This document shows, piece after piece, positions 27,423-36,579 of a DNA stretch of 59,627 bases. How positions within the stretch are numbered: position 1 is the first letter of the stretch; each line of letters starts with the position of its first letter. Below the pieces are notes generated by a model. It did no database searches, had not been told where the DNA came from, and saw nothing but the letters and a program-made list of their open reading frames with translations. Source of the DNA: an uncultured Thermogutta sp. (GTDB lineage Bacteria > Planctomycetota > Planctomycetia > Pirellulales > Thermoguttaceae); contig CAKZMM010000008.1 in the NCBI GenBank assembly GCA_937128505.1, forward strand, positions 1-59,627, read 5' to 3'. A program made the position numbers and the translations under genes.

Positions 27423-28841
27423 TCAGCGGATACGTATCCGGGCATAAGAAATCACGAACGGGCTTCCCACTTGCTGGCCGAGCAGGTCAATAATTTCTGA
27501 AGGCGGGCAACCAGCACGAGGGGTCGCCGTGAAAAAAGCGTAGAAGGGGCGTTTGAAGGGCAGTCGGGTGATGGAGATGACACCCCCGTTTGAATCCAGC
27601 TCCAAGAGTCGGTTTTCGGAAATCGATTTTCCTTCGAGATCTTTTCCTGAGACGTAGCACAATACGAACAATCGCCCGTCGGGCATCACATGGAATCGCC
27701 CTGCCCCCGGAATTCCCCGTGAAGTTCCTTCGATCGCCTCGAGAAGCGCACACCGCAGGCGGACTGCTCCGTCGCGCACCTGGGCATAGTTCAGAGCGTG
27801 AGATTGATTGGCTTCGGGAAAGAATTTAGGCCGGAGTCGCTCATCAATCGCACGTTCCATCCACAGAAGGTGGACCGTACCATCGGCCCCCACCCAGAGG
27901 TCCGCGGGCTTGATCCAACCGCATGTCTTGTCTCGGTTGGCGACTTCCATCCAGGGAGCGAATTCGCGCCGTGTCAGATCGGGGCTCCAGGTGAAGAATA
28001 AGCGCCGAAAATCGTAATCCCAATCCCGGCCCGTCAATTGCCTTTTGTAGTCTCTCCATTCCGGATACGGCTCTTCAATGTCACTGACGCCACAAAAATA
28101 AAAAGCCCGATCTTTCAGCGCGACCGTAGGATAACACAATCGAATGGTTCTCGGCTGAGGATACTCGGCTCCCCAAGGCCACCTTAGTTTTCCATGAGCC
28201 GACCAATTCCCGTGCCGATCCATGAAGGCCCACTCTGCATGGGTATAACCGATATTTTGCAGGATGATGAATTCTCGATTGAGACCATCGGCCGCGAAGC
28301 TGCGATACGAGTGTTCTGTAAAAGGTGGCGAACCTTCCCATTGAGGTAAAAGAATTTCGAACGGTTTTTTCGGCGCGGCAGGATCGAAACGGAGGATACG
28401 AGGCTCAGCGGGACCTGCCGGCACATCGCGATCTTCCACCAGGGTCGGATTAGCCGACAAATAAAGCGGTCCACCATAAAAACAGGCTAAGGGGCAAGGC
28501 TCCCGAGTACGGTCCTTCGGATCGGTCTGCTGAAGCTCCCAACCTTCCTCTCCTCGCTTGAACAAAAGCCACCGACAATTATTTAGGGGCTTTGCATCCG
28601 CCAAAGTTTCCAACCCAGTTGCGAACACATCCTGACCAATTCGTACCAAGCAGGTCGAGCCGCTGCACCACATGGGACCCGCCCCATTGTGGGCCGGCTC
28701 GAAACGATACACCTCTTCCTCGGCCTCCACAACGGCGGCTAAGCCAGGTCGAGTGCCCAAGGATCCGCTTTTGTCCGCTATGGGTTGGTCCGAAACGATC
28801 CCATTGAGAAGCAAGATCACTGATAACGTGCAAACGAACAT
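27423..28841 (-). CDS. Secreted protein of unknown function, possibly a beta-propeller
   Basis: A 472-residue protein with a short signal peptide (MFVCTLSVILLLNGIVSDQ). The remainder is rich in Trp, Tyr, Arg and turn residues with repeating strand-like segments (LYLSANPTLVEDRD, EFIILQNIGYTHAEWAFMD, AFYFCGVSDIEEPYPEW, RLFFTWSPDLTRREF, DGTVHLLWMERAID, DGRLFVLCYVSGKD). This is suggestive of a BNR/sialidase-like beta-propeller, but no Asp-box is complete. The start ATG 28841 has AGGGGGG 3 bases upstream. The frame continues to 29009 but that part precedes the signal. It abuts the antiporter remnant and is divergent from the sulfatase. I do not know its substrate. Confidence 0.65.
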   Translation of the reverse strand: MFVCTLSVILLLNGIVSDQPIADKSGSLGTRPGLAAVVEAEEEVYRFEPAHNGAGPMWCSGSTCLVRIGQDVFATGLETLADAKPLNNCRWLLFKRGEEGWELQQTDPKDRTREPCPLACFYGGPLYLSANPTLVEDRDVPAGPAEPRILRFDPAAPKKPFEILLPQWEGSPPFTEHSYRSFAADGLNREFIILQNIGYTHAEWAFMDRHGNWSAHGKLRWPWGAEYPQPRTIRLCYPTVALKDRAFYFCGVSDIEEPYPEWRDYKRQLTGRDWDYDFRRLFFTWSPDLTRREFAPWMEVANRDKTCGWIKPADLWVGADGTVHLLWMERAIDERLRPKFFPEANQSHALNYAQVRDGAVRLRCALLEAIEGTSRGIPGAGRFHVMPDGRLFVLCYVSGKDLEGKSISENRLLELDSNGGVISITRLPFKRPFYAFFTATPRAGCPPSEIIDLLGQQVGSPFVISYARIRIR

Positions 28842-29484
28842 GGTCCCCCCTAAAAAGTCTCGTAAGCTGACGGTTTTAGCAGGTTTAAGGCAGACGAAAA
28901 CCGGCACGTGCCGGAATTTTCGATGCCGCCTCTTATATAGGAGCAAGATGCCAGCGTCAATGATCACAAAAAATCGTCGCTTTTCCTGCGGCCTCTGAAG
29001 CGCAGCCAATCAGAGTACCTCGATAAGCCCACAGCTTGATTCGCAACTGACGCATGGCCTCCTAAATCGCGTAACTTAAATCCCTGTGACCCATCCGAAG
29101 CCCACCCGCCAGTTAATTCAAGCCAATTTGGTGTCCGCAGAACCCGGATCTACGCGGCTCCAAACTCCGGTTCCATGGCTCATTTTCGTCACGGAAGGAG
29201 GGCCTTGATAGCGGCAAAACGCGTGAACACACTAATGGTTAAAGAATCCCCAACCCTCCGGCACCGGAACCCCAGCCGATAGGTTTTGTCTAAGGTTCAT
29301 CCAAAGCTCTGCCGCTGCATGCGCGTAGCGGCCCTTGATATGGTGTCTTCTACAAAACGGTTTAAAGTTCTAGGAATAACAACTCCGGTGGGCGGCTGAA
29401 GGCGTTTGACAAAAGCACCCGGAACTCCTGGAGGTAAGAGACCGGTTAATGCGCGGCAACTTTTCTTGCGGGGAGGTTCGAACC
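28842..29484. other. Divergent intergenic region upstream of the sulfatase
   Basis: No gene is supported. It should hold the promoters of the secreted protein (leftward) and the sulfatase (rightward). No recognisable operator was found. Confidence 0.4.
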
Positions 29485-30909
29485 ATGAGCATCAGATCAG
29501 CCGTTTGTTCGGTAATGGCTCGCAGAGTTGTATTGGGTATCCTCTTTTGCGGTATCGCGATTGCTATTCCCGGTATCGCTTCCGGCGATCAAACGACCGT
29601 CAAACCGAACATTTTGGTAATTGTGGCGGATGACCTCGGATATGCCGACTTAGGCTGCCAGGGGTGCAAGGATATTCCGACGCCGAACATCGATTCGTTG
29701 GCGGCGGCGGGAATCCGTGCGACTAATGGGTATGTGTCTAGCCCGGTTTGCAGCCCGACACGTGCCGCATTGATGACCGGCCGATATCAGCAGCGATCGG
29801 GGCATGAATTTAACCCAGGACCGCCTGCCACAGCATCGGCAGAGTTTGGTCTAGCCCCTTCAGAATTGACTCTGGCCGAAAGGTTGAAGCCGGCCGGATA
29901 CATGTGTGGAATTGTGGGCAAATGGCACCTGGGTTATAAGCGGCCTTACCACCCGGTTGATCGGGGATTTGACGAGTTTTTCGGATTCCTCGCTGGGGCA
30001 CATTCATACCTCGATACTCGGGACCAGGCCAATCCCATTCTTCGCGGGCTGGAACCGGTAGAGTCCGTCACCTATCTGACGGATATGTTGGCGGATGAAG
30101 CTGCGAACTTCGTCCGCCGTCACGCGAGTAAACCCTGGTGTCTTTTCCTCACTTTTAATGCCGTACATACGCCGATGCACACTACCGAGGCGTACATGGC
30201 GCGGGTTCAAGGGATTGAGGATCCGCTGCGGCAGCAGTTGGCCGCCATGCTCGTGGCGATGGACGACGGAGTAGGGAAAGTGCTCGACACCGTTCGTCAG
30301 CAAGGCCTCGAGGAGAAAACTCTAATTTTTTTCGTCAGCGACAACGGTGGCCCCACCCGCGCTAATGCGTCGCTGAATACGCCCCTGCGAGGATTTAAAG
30401 GGCAAGTTTATGAGGGAGGAATTCGGGTACCGTTCTTGATTCAATGGAAAGGGAAATTGCCGGCAGGTGAGGTTTATCATGAGCCGATCATGGCGATCGA
30501 CATTGTTCCCACGGCGCTAGCAGCGGCTCAAATTTCCGTAAAACCCGACGAACTCTTGGACGGGGTAAATTTGATCCCGTATTTAATGAGCGAGAAGTCG
30601 GGCTCTCCGCACGACGCACTTTATTGGCGGTTCGGAGCTCAATGGGCCATCCGATGTGGGGACTGGAAACTGCTTGACCCGGGCACCGGGACTCCGGAAC
30701 TTTACAATCTTCGCGAAGACATCAGCGAGCAAAACGACGTAGCCGCAAAGTATCCGGACAAAGTGGCCCAGTTGCGAGATCTTTACGAAAAATGGAGTAG
30801 CCAGATGTCGCCGCCCCGGTGGGGACAGCCCATTCGTCGGCCGGCCGCAGCCCGTCAGCAGCAACCGAGGGCAGCTCGACCCCGGGCAGCTAATTCGCCG
30901 AATCCCTAA
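29485..30909 (+). CDS. Secreted Cys-type sulfatase
   Basis: A 474-residue alkaline-phosphatase-superfamily sulfatase. A signal peptide spans about 1-34 (MARRVVLGILFCGIAIAIPGIASG). NILVIVADDLGYADLG gives the metal-binding Asp pair. VCSPTRAALMTGRY holds the formylglycine signature C-X-P-X-R with Cys89 as the residue to be oxidised by a formylglycine-generating enzyme. GKWHLG and DNGG follow at the expected places. The extreme C-terminus is an Arg/Ala/Gln/Pro-rich tail after the conserved end. It likely removes sulfate esters from algal or other sulfated polysaccharides outside the cytoplasm. The start ATG 29485 has GGGGAGG 8 bases before it, better than ATG 29449. No modifying enzyme lies nearby. 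Confidence 0.93.
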   Translation: MSIRSAVCSVMARRVVLGILFCGIAIAIPGIASGDQTTVKPNILVIVADDLGYADLGCQGCKDIPTPNIDSLAAAGIRATNGYVSSPVCSPTRAALMTGRYQQRSGHEFNPGPPATASAEFGLAPSELTLAERLKPAGYMCGIVGKWHLGYKRPYHPVDRGFDEFFGFLAGAHSYLDTRDQANPILRGLEPVESVTYLTDMLADEAANFVRRHASKPWCLFLTFNAVHTPMHTTEAYMARVQGIEDPLRQQLAAMLVAMDDGVGKVLDTVRQQGLEEKTLIFFVSDNGGPTRANASLNTPLRGFKGQVYEGGIRVPFLIQWKGKLPAGEVYHEPIMAIDIVPTALAAAQISVKPDELLDGVNLIPYLMSEKSGSPHDALYWRFGAQWAIRCGDWKLLDPGTGTPELYNLREDISEQNDVAAKYPDKVAQLRDLYEKWSSQMSPPRWGQPIRRPAAARQQQPRAARPRAANSPNP

Positions 30910-31773
30910 CCGCTCTTGCCCCTGCCTTCGAAGCGCTTCGTCGTATTCAAAAAAGCTTACAAGCTATGGCGGTGTTGATCCCAAAGGCTTGCCAGTCCCT
31001 CGCATACGCGGCAGCCTTGGAGGGTGAGAAGCTTTGATCCCGTGAGAAGTTGGTTTCGCGAATGGCATTGGGGGTGCAATTTTTTGCGATTTGAACAGGT
31101 AAAGAGCGAAAACCCGTAAAATTCGGCAATAGTGACCTTCTCTGCGGCCTAAACCCGGTTGCGTGCGCTATCGGGGGCTAAAGAAGCTGAAACATCCAAT
31201 GCCGTCAATAAAACTTGAGGATTATTCTCCGTCGGGTGCCCCATCGGGGGCAAAAGAAACTGGAACTAACTGGAATTGACCGAAACCGTGGGCCGCGGAA
31301 TCAGCGATGATCTGATATGCTTGCAAGAGGGCTGCGCGGATGAGAGTCCCCGTGCACCAGGTCCCCAAAGTGAGCACGACAAGGATTTTCCCCCGATTTT
31401 TCGTGCTTTTTCTTCGGGGCTGAGAGGGGCCGTGGCAACCAGCTCGACCAACCGTTGTTCTCGTTAAGTTTATGGAAGGACGGCCCTACCACCGCCCGGG
31501 GGTGCCAACCATCTCTACCAACCCTCGCAATTCGTTAGGAGCTAAAACCATTCGGAAGGAAGAGCGATCAAACCGAGGGGGCGTTCACTAAGCTTTCTGG
31601 GGTGAACGTTCCATACCAAATTTCGGGCGAACCATTCATACAAAAGTAACTGTGCGGGCTATTGTTGATGTTGTGTATCATAGAACGAACGGTTACCGCA
31701 GCATTTGCACTCTGTTGAAACCTAAAGAATCGATACACAGAGTAGATTTCTAAGGGTACTTGGGTTATTGTGC
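30910..31773. other. 864-bp stretch without a recognised gene
   Basis: Contains a diverged direct repeat pair (annotated separately) and a 12-bp palindrome CGAAGCGCTTCG (about 30929-30940) just after the sulfatase stop. Short frames in it are not supported. Confidence 0.45.
31164..31266. repeat. Diverged 30-bp direct repeat pair, 73-bp offset
   Basis: Copies at 31164-31193 and 31237-31266 share 25 of 30 positions around ATCGGGGGC. The interval is not repeated. Confidence 0.65.
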
Positions 31774-32748
31774 ATGAGTCAAAACTTTTTAGAACAGCTT
31801 TTCCGCTCCACGAGAGGGATTGAGGTCGTCTGCTTTGCGGCCAGCTATGCGATCGCTTTGGCCCTCGAGGCGACGCGTCTTTTCTTTCGAAGTACCGTCC
31901 GGAAGCTAGTCCTGATTGGTTGGGGGCTCGCCGGTCTGGCAGCACATACGCTTTATTTGGTCCACCGGGCTGCAGAGGTGCCCGCTTCGCCGCTTTCCAC
32001 AACGAAAGATTGGTACCTGCTCACAGCATGGGTCTTAGCGGGGGTATACCTTTATTTGACCTACTATCATCCACGCACCTCTTTTGGCCTTATCCTTTTA
32101 CCCGTAGTTTTGATCCTGGTAACCGCCGGTGCCGCGTTCGCCGACCCACTGGCTTATCCTCGCCCGGCTGCTTCGAGGGTTTGGGGGGTACTGCACTCGC
32201 TCTCAATCGTCCTGGCAACGGTATCAATGTTTATAGCTTTTATGGCCGGAGTGATGTATTTGCTACAATCCTGGCGATTGAAGCGAAAACTGCCTCCGCC
32301 CGAAATGGTTCGGCTCCCCTCCCTGGAGTGGCTCCGGGCGGCTAATAGTCAAGCCATAACCTTGGCCATTCTGATGTTGGCAGTGGGTATCCTTTCTGGA
32401 ATGGTGCTCAACTTGATGAATATTAGAACCCATCGGCAATTTGTGCCGTGGACGGATCCCTTGATCGTCGCCACGCTCTGCATGTTTGCTTGGCTTGCGG
32501 GAACCGTGGGAATCGGCCTGATTTACCGGCCGGCACGGGAGGGCCGTAAAGTTGCCCTACTAACTATTTTGAGTGCCATCTTTCTTGCCGCGGCTTTAAT
32601 CGTCCTACTTTCGGGCGGGACCCAACACGGAGGTGGACGTAACCCTCCCCCGAGTTCCTTAGGGCCGTCGGTACGCCCCGTGATCGTCGGGCATACAGGC
32701 TTCGGCCGTTTGTGGTCGGTGTTTGGAGGTAAGGTGCCAGGCACCTAG
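31774..32748 (+). CDS. HemX/CcsA-like membrane protein
   Basis: A 324-residue integral membrane protein with about eight hydrophobic segments. The central stretch RVWGVLHSLSIVLATVSMF followed by MAGVMYLLQSWRLKRKLPP is the pattern of HemX-type members of the cytochrome c assembly (CcsA/CcmC) superfamily. The Trp-rich WWD heme-handling motif of true cytochrome c synthases is not evident. In many bacteria HemX is encoded with hemA and influences glutamyl-tRNA reductase levels. Here hemA is the next gene on the same strand, though 883 bp away. A heme-related role is inferred from family and context. ATG 31774 (MSQNFLEQ) is used. The C-terminus after the last helix is a Gly/Pro-rich tail. Confidence 0.75.
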   Translation: MSQNFLEQLFRSTRGIEVVCFAASYAIALALEATRLFFRSTVRKLVLIGWGLAGLAAHTLYLVHRAAEVPASPLSTTKDWYLLTAWVLAGVYLYLTYYHPRTSFGLILLPVVLILVTAGAAFADPLAYPRPAASRVWGVLHSLSIVLATVSMFIAFMAGVMYLLQSWRLKRKLPPPEMVRLPSLEWLRAANSQAITLAILMLAVGILSGMVLNLMNIRTHRQFVPWTDPLIVATLCMFAWLAGTVGIGLIYRPAREGRKVALLTILSAIFLAAALIVLLSGGTQHGGGRNPPPSSLGPSVRPVIVGHTGFGRLWSVFGGKVPGT

Positions 32749-33631
32749 AGAAGTCCCGTAAGGAAAAAAGTGGAGTGCGCCGGGAAAAAAAGAAAAAACC
32801 GCTTTGGAAAAAAGAGAAGTCCGCCGGGGGAAAAGTTTGTCTAGGTAGAGGAAGTGTTCGGTGCAGCGGGATGAGTAAAAACCGATTGAACGTAGAAAGA
32901 TTGGGGTGGGGTCAAAAAAGATTGGCAAAACATGACAATGGCCCCCACGGCTTTAGCCGCGTGGTTACCCACGAGTGGAATCCCCGAATCTCGGTTCTCG
33001 GCGAGACGGTAGTTCCTGATGGGGAGATCGCCCAAGAGTTCATAATGAAAATCGTCTTTAAAAGGGATTCTCAAGGATAAGGCAGGTTTTGCAGGCTTTT
33101 TCCGCTTGTTTCTAAGGCCGCTGAGAATGACCCAATCGTGAGTTCAAGATTGTAGGAAATCTCAAAGAAAGAGAATTTCAACCAAAAGACGGGAGAGCTC
33201 ACCTAAATGTTAACCCGGATTTGACGGGAGCTTTATAGATACGAAAAGATACTAAGGGAACTGAACGGATAACCGGGAAGCAATCGTGCCGGTCCCCAGG
33301 ACTCGCGAGGATAAAAGCCCTTAGCAGGCGAAAAAAGCCGGCGGAGAAGCACAGACCGATTTGCAACAACAAGACGCCGATAACATGACGCTTAAGAATT
33401 ACGTTGGGGGGCGAGCCCACGCGGGATTCCTTGCGGGTTTTGATATCTGTTTGACATTGCGCCGGTTAAGGCAAGCTTCCTGGGGATTTGTCACGGTGCT
33501 TCCGGTTAATGCTAACTGGCTTTTTGTTCACTCAACCTCGGTCCAGAAGATGTCCCGGCACTCATCGCGGCAACGAGTGGGTTGGACGCGATGTCGGCCC
33601 CGGTAAAGCAAGTGTGAAAAACGGCGCATTA
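32749..33631. other. 883-bp purine-rich spacer between hemX-like gene and hemA
   Basis: Long A/G runs occur at about 32755-32840. A hairpin typical in shape of IS200/IS605 ends lies at 32945-32964 (annotated separately). No credible gene is seen. The frame before hemA (33488-33631) is an upstream extension. Confidence 0.45.
32945..32964. other. Hairpin resembling IS200/IS605-type end or REP palindrome
   Basis: CCACGGC and GCCGCGTGG flank TTTA, giving a stem with one bulged C around a CTTTAG core. Such CTTTAG hairpins are common at IS200/IS605 ends and in REP elements. No transposase is next to it and no second copy was seen. Confidence 0.25.
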
Positions 33632-34903
33632 ATGAATTTTCAGGTCGTCGGTTGGAGCCATCATCAAACGCCGTTACAACTCCGCGAGCGGCTGGCGTAT
33701 AGTCCTGTTCAGGCCGCTCGCAGTTTGGAAATTTTTCGGGCCCGGTTTCCAAATCAAGAAGCCGTTCTTCTTTCCACGTGTAACCGCGTGGAGTTGTACA
33801 CAGCAAGCCAGGGTTCGCCCCCCGTTTCGGCCGAGGAACTTCGGCTTTTTCTATTGGCCGACCGTCAGGTTCCCGTCAATGAATTGCTGGCTACCAGCTA
33901 TCATTACATGCAGCACGAGGCCATTAAACATTTGTTCATGGTCGCTGCAAGCCTCGATAGCATGGTCGTGGGCGAGCCACAGATCCTTGCCCAGGTAAAG
34001 CAAGCCTATCAGCTTGCCAATGAAATGACGACGACCGGCCCCGTGACGCACACCGCTTTTCAGGCGGCATTGCGTGTGGCACGGCGCATAGCTACCGAGA
34101 CGGCAATTCATCAGCGTCGGGTCAGCATTCCTAGCGTGGCAGTGGCCGATTTCGCTCGGCAGATCTTCGAACGCTTTGACGACAAAAACACTTTGGTGGT
34201 TGGGGCGGGCGAAATGGCCGAGGAAACCCTTCGTTACTTAGACGAATTCGGGGTACGCCATATCACAGTCGTTAATCGACACTACGACCGTGCCGTGGAA
34301 CTTGCCCAGCGGTGGCTTGGTCGACCTCAGCCTTGGGAGAAGCTGGCAGAAGCGATTCTTGAGGCGGATTTGGTCATCAGCACCACGAGCGCCGAAGAGC
34401 CGATCATTACGGTAGATGAATTCATGCGTTTGGAGCGGCTTCGCACCCCAAAGCCGCTATTTATCCTCGATTTGGCAGTTCCGCGGAATTTTGACCCGGC
34501 GATCGGCCGCAGACCGGGCGTCTATCTTTACTCAATCGAGGATCTCAACGAGGCCTGTGAACGGAACCGAAAGGCTCGGGACCGCGAGCTACCGATAGCC
34601 CTAAAGATTATCGAGGCGGAAACCACGCAGTTTTTCGCCGACCACTTCCTTCGCCAAACCGGACCGGTTATCCAGCGATTGCGTAGCGAATGGGAGCAAC
34701 TCAAACAGGAAGAACTGGAACGGCTTTTCAATAAGTTGTCATCTCTTGATCAGTCCGCGCGGGATGAAATTCAAAAATCGTTCGATCGTTTAGTGAATAA
34801 ACTGCTGCACCCACCGCTCGAATCGCTCCGCAACGAAAGTCGAAAGGGCTTTCCTGCAACCTTGCTCGACGCCTTGGTCAAGCTTTTCCAGCTTAAGGAT
34901 TAG
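33632..34903 (+). CDS. hemA: Glutamyl-tRNA reductase
   Basis: Reduces glutamyl-tRNA(Glu) to glutamate-1-semialdehyde with NADPH, the first committed step of tetrapyrrole synthesis by the C5 route. Catalytic Cys50 sits in STCNRVELY. VGEPQILAQVKQAY and GPVTHTAFQAALRVARRIATET belong to the catalytic domain. The NADPH-binding domain begins NTLVVGAGEMAEETLRYL. LFILDLAVPRNFDPAIG and the C-terminal helical dimerisation domain complete it. The protein has 423 residues, the usual length. ATG 33632 (MNFQVVGWSHHQTPL) starts exactly at the conserved N-terminus, so the extension to 33488 is rejected. No hemC or hemL follows. Confidence 0.96.
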   Translation: MNFQVVGWSHHQTPLQLRERLAYSPVQAARSLEIFRARFPNQEAVLLSTCNRVELYTASQGSPPVSAEELRLFLLADRQVPVNELLATSYHYMQHEAIKHLFMVAASLDSMVVGEPQILAQVKQAYQLANEMTTTGPVTHTAFQAALRVARRIATETAIHQRRVSIPSVAVADFARQIFERFDDKNTLVVGAGEMAEETLRYLDEFGVRHITVVNRHYDRAVELAQRWLGRPQPWEKLAEAILEADLVISTTSAEEPIITVDEFMRLERLRTPKPLFILDLAVPRNFDPAIGRRPGVYLYSIEDLNEACERNRKARDRELPIALKIIEAETTQFFADHFLRQTGPVIQRLRSEWEQLKQEELERLFNKLSSLDQSARDEIQKSFDRLVNKLLHPPLESLRNESRKGFPATLLDALVKLFQLKD

Positions 34904-34965
34904 TTGGGTGGCTTGCCTCGCTGAGGACCTTTGTTGGAAACTCGGCGGATTCTGAACCCGGAGCC

Positions 34966-35001
34966 GGAAATTCCCTCAAAGAAACGGGAAATTCCCTCAA
35001 A
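34966..35001. repeat. Exact 15-bp repeat, 21-bp period
   Basis: GGAAATTCCCTCAAA occurs at 34966-34980 and 34987-35001, 60 bp after hemA. Confidence 0.9.
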
Positions 35002-35060
35002 CAAAATCACCTCAATCCAGTGATGAAGGCGAGACCCTTTACGGGATATGCCACCAGATG

Positions 35061-35200
35061 ATTTCCTTTTTGCAGGAACCGGTTTCCTTTACCGGGCAAG
35101 GATCGTCCCCGCAGGAATGCACTCTCCCGTTGATCCTCTTCGCAGAAAGCGACCTTCCGTCGCTGAAAACCATCCTCATCGCAGGAAAAGGATCGTCTTT
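35061..35200. repeat. Degenerate repeat cluster built on a GCAGGAA core
   Basis: GCAG-A-A cores occur at 35072, 35111, 35142 and 35181, each preceded by a TCCT-like pyrimidine run. Offsets alternate 39, 31, 39, so that the block has an underlying 70-bp period with roughly 65-70 percent identity. It fills the space between hemA and trmO. It is weaker than the 61-bp sets. Confidence 0.4.
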
Positions 35201-35729
35201 ACTGAATGCGGTCGTCGGCCCGGGCCTCCCGGATTTTGTGTTTGAACCCTTCTAACCAACCAATCTGGGTGTTTTCTGGGTGGTCGAACTGGGGCACGTA
35301 CGGCTTGATATCCAGCAGGGGTGTCCCGTCTAGGATATCCAAATTCGCAAGAAACAGACGGGGCCCTTCAATACGCACCAACCGTACAACGGAAAGGCCG
35401 ATCGGATTCGGCCGGGTTGGAGCACGGGTGGCGAAAAGGCCACGAAGCCCAAAATCCAAGTACGGTCGGACGAGCAACTCCACCCGATTTACACGATGGA
35501 AGTGGTAAAGCAGAATGACGTGCGAGAATTCATCCAGATCCTTGAGCGCCGGGATGAACTGCGGAAAAACCTCGGCAAAGCCCTCCGCCGCCGCCTCGCT
35601 CGTGGGCTGAATCGGCATATCCCGGGGATCACGAAATGGGCTATGGATGATGCCGATCGCGCGATAAACGAATTGAAGGCCGGAGTCCTTCACATTCGCA
35701 TCTCGTATTGAAACCAACCCATAATGCAC
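35199..35729 (-). CDS. trmO: tRNA t6A37 methyltransferase TrmO (TsaA/YaeB family)
   Basis: A SAM-dependent N6-methyltransferase of the t6A base at position 37 in tRNA-Thr. The compact beta-barrel family is recognised by YRAIGIIHSPF at the start, LDEFSHVILLYHFHR in the middle, and the signature TRAPTRPNPIGLSVVRL followed by LDILDGTPLLDIKPYVPQFD. The 176-residue form lacks the C-terminal domain of E. coli TrmO, which is common outside proteobacteria. The start is GTG 35729, but GTG 35693 (read MKDSGLQFVYRAIG) fits the family N-terminus better. Neither has a strong Shine-Dalgarno sequence. Downstream lies the degenerate repeat cluster. Confidence 0.88.
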   Translation of the reverse strand: MHYGLVSIRDANVKDSGLQFVYRAIGIIHSPFRDPRDMPIQPTSEAAAEGFAEVFPQFIPALKDLDEFSHVILLYHFHRVNRVELLVRPYLDFGLRGLFATRAPTRPNPIGLSVVRLVRIEGPRLFLANLDILDGTPLLDIKPYVPQFDHPENTQIGWLEGFKHKIREARADDRIQ

Positions 35730-36110
35730 CGCGGATATCGCTCGCCCCTAAGGTGTTTCGCGGAGCATCTATTCGTTGCAACGTATTACCAGGTATTACC
35801 AGCGACTGACCGTTTCCGGTGACTTTTCGGGACAATCCAGCGAGGAATAGGGCACGATACATGCCTGACAACGAAGCTTCATCTCACGTCGCACAAGATT
35901 GAAGCAACGCCAACTACATCTTGCCAAAGGCTTGTACCCTTAAAAGCAGTATTCCGCAAAATTTTGACGGGCTTCAGCCTTTGAGGCGGCGCGGCAATTC
36001 TCTCTTGTCGCTAAGGGGCTCACCAGCCGGGATTGGAAAACTTCAATGCTCGTGACGCGCAACACTCAAACGATGCTTTCCCACTCGTAACTGTCTCCGA
36101 CGAAGAAGAC
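35730..36110. other. Intergenic stretch
   Basis: No gene is seen. It includes an exact 10-bp tandem duplication at 35783-35802 and probably the promoter of trmO. Confidence 0.4.
35783..35802. repeat. Exact tandem duplication, 10 bp x 2
   Basis: GTATTACCAG is repeated head to tail. Confidence 0.85.
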
Positions 36111-36512
36111 TTACCAGTCTTCGTCCTCATCTTCGTCCTCGTCCCAATCGTCTTCTTCGTCTTCATCCCAATCCTCATCTTCCTCCCAATCTTCGTCTTC
36201 CTCTACATCATCCCAATCGTCTTCCTCTTCATCCAAGTCTTCATCTTCGTCCCAATCTTCGTCCTCCTCGAAGTCCTCATCTTCTTCGTCGAGGTCTTCA
36301 TCCTCATCTTCAAAGTCTTCGTCTTCCTCTTCGTAATCCTCGTCGAATTCTTCTTCCTCCTCTTCCTCCTCTTCTTTCCTTTTGCAGCGGGCCGGACCCA
36401 CTCTGCAGCTACCCCTTACAGCACCCAAAGCCACACCGCTCCCGTCCTGGCCTCCGAAAACGCCTGACTGCCAACTCCACTGAGCAAGCCATGTGTAAAT
36501 CGAGGTTCGCAC
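36111..36512 (-). CDS. Extremely acidic protein with regularly spaced aromatic residues
   Basis: A 133-residue protein. Residues 1-46 are a Trp- and Gly-rich head ending in the basic cluster CKRK. Residues 47-133 are 74 Asp/Glu plus only 13 others, all hydrophobic: F, Y, F, L, F, W, L, W, V, W, W, W, W. These recur mostly every 6-7 residues in units such as EDEDEDL, DEEDEDF and EEDEDW, and the chain ends in DEDW. No Lys or Arg occurs after residue 46. The GTG start has GGAGGGG 8 bases upstream, strong support for translation. It lies 67 bp after scpB on the same strand, so it is probably in its operon. The opposite strand is also open but would encode a Phe/Val/Leu/Ile string, the expected mirror of this repeat. 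Acidic tails of this kind occur in histone chaperones and DNA mimics. The function here is unknown. Confidence 0.75.
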   Translation of the reverse strand: MRTSIYTWLAQWSWQSGVFGGQDGSGVALGAVRGSCRVGPARCKRKEEEEEEEEEFDEDYEEEDEDFEDEDEDLDEEDEDFEEDEDWDEDEDLDEEEDDWDDVEEDEDWEEDEDWDEDEEDDWDEDEDEDEDW

Positions 36513-36579
36513 GATTTTTACCCCTCCGGATCTGACAGTGATTACTCCAAACAGTTAGTCCCCTTTTGGGAACACTCCT

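Noticed and set aside
36033-36467. Plus-strand frame encoding a Phe/Val/Leu/Ile string that looks like a membrane protein
   Set aside because: It is the exact antisense of the Asp/Glu-Trp repeat gene. GAA/GAC/GAT codons read backwards give TTC/GTC/ATC. The minus strand has the strong ribosome site and the scpB neighbour.
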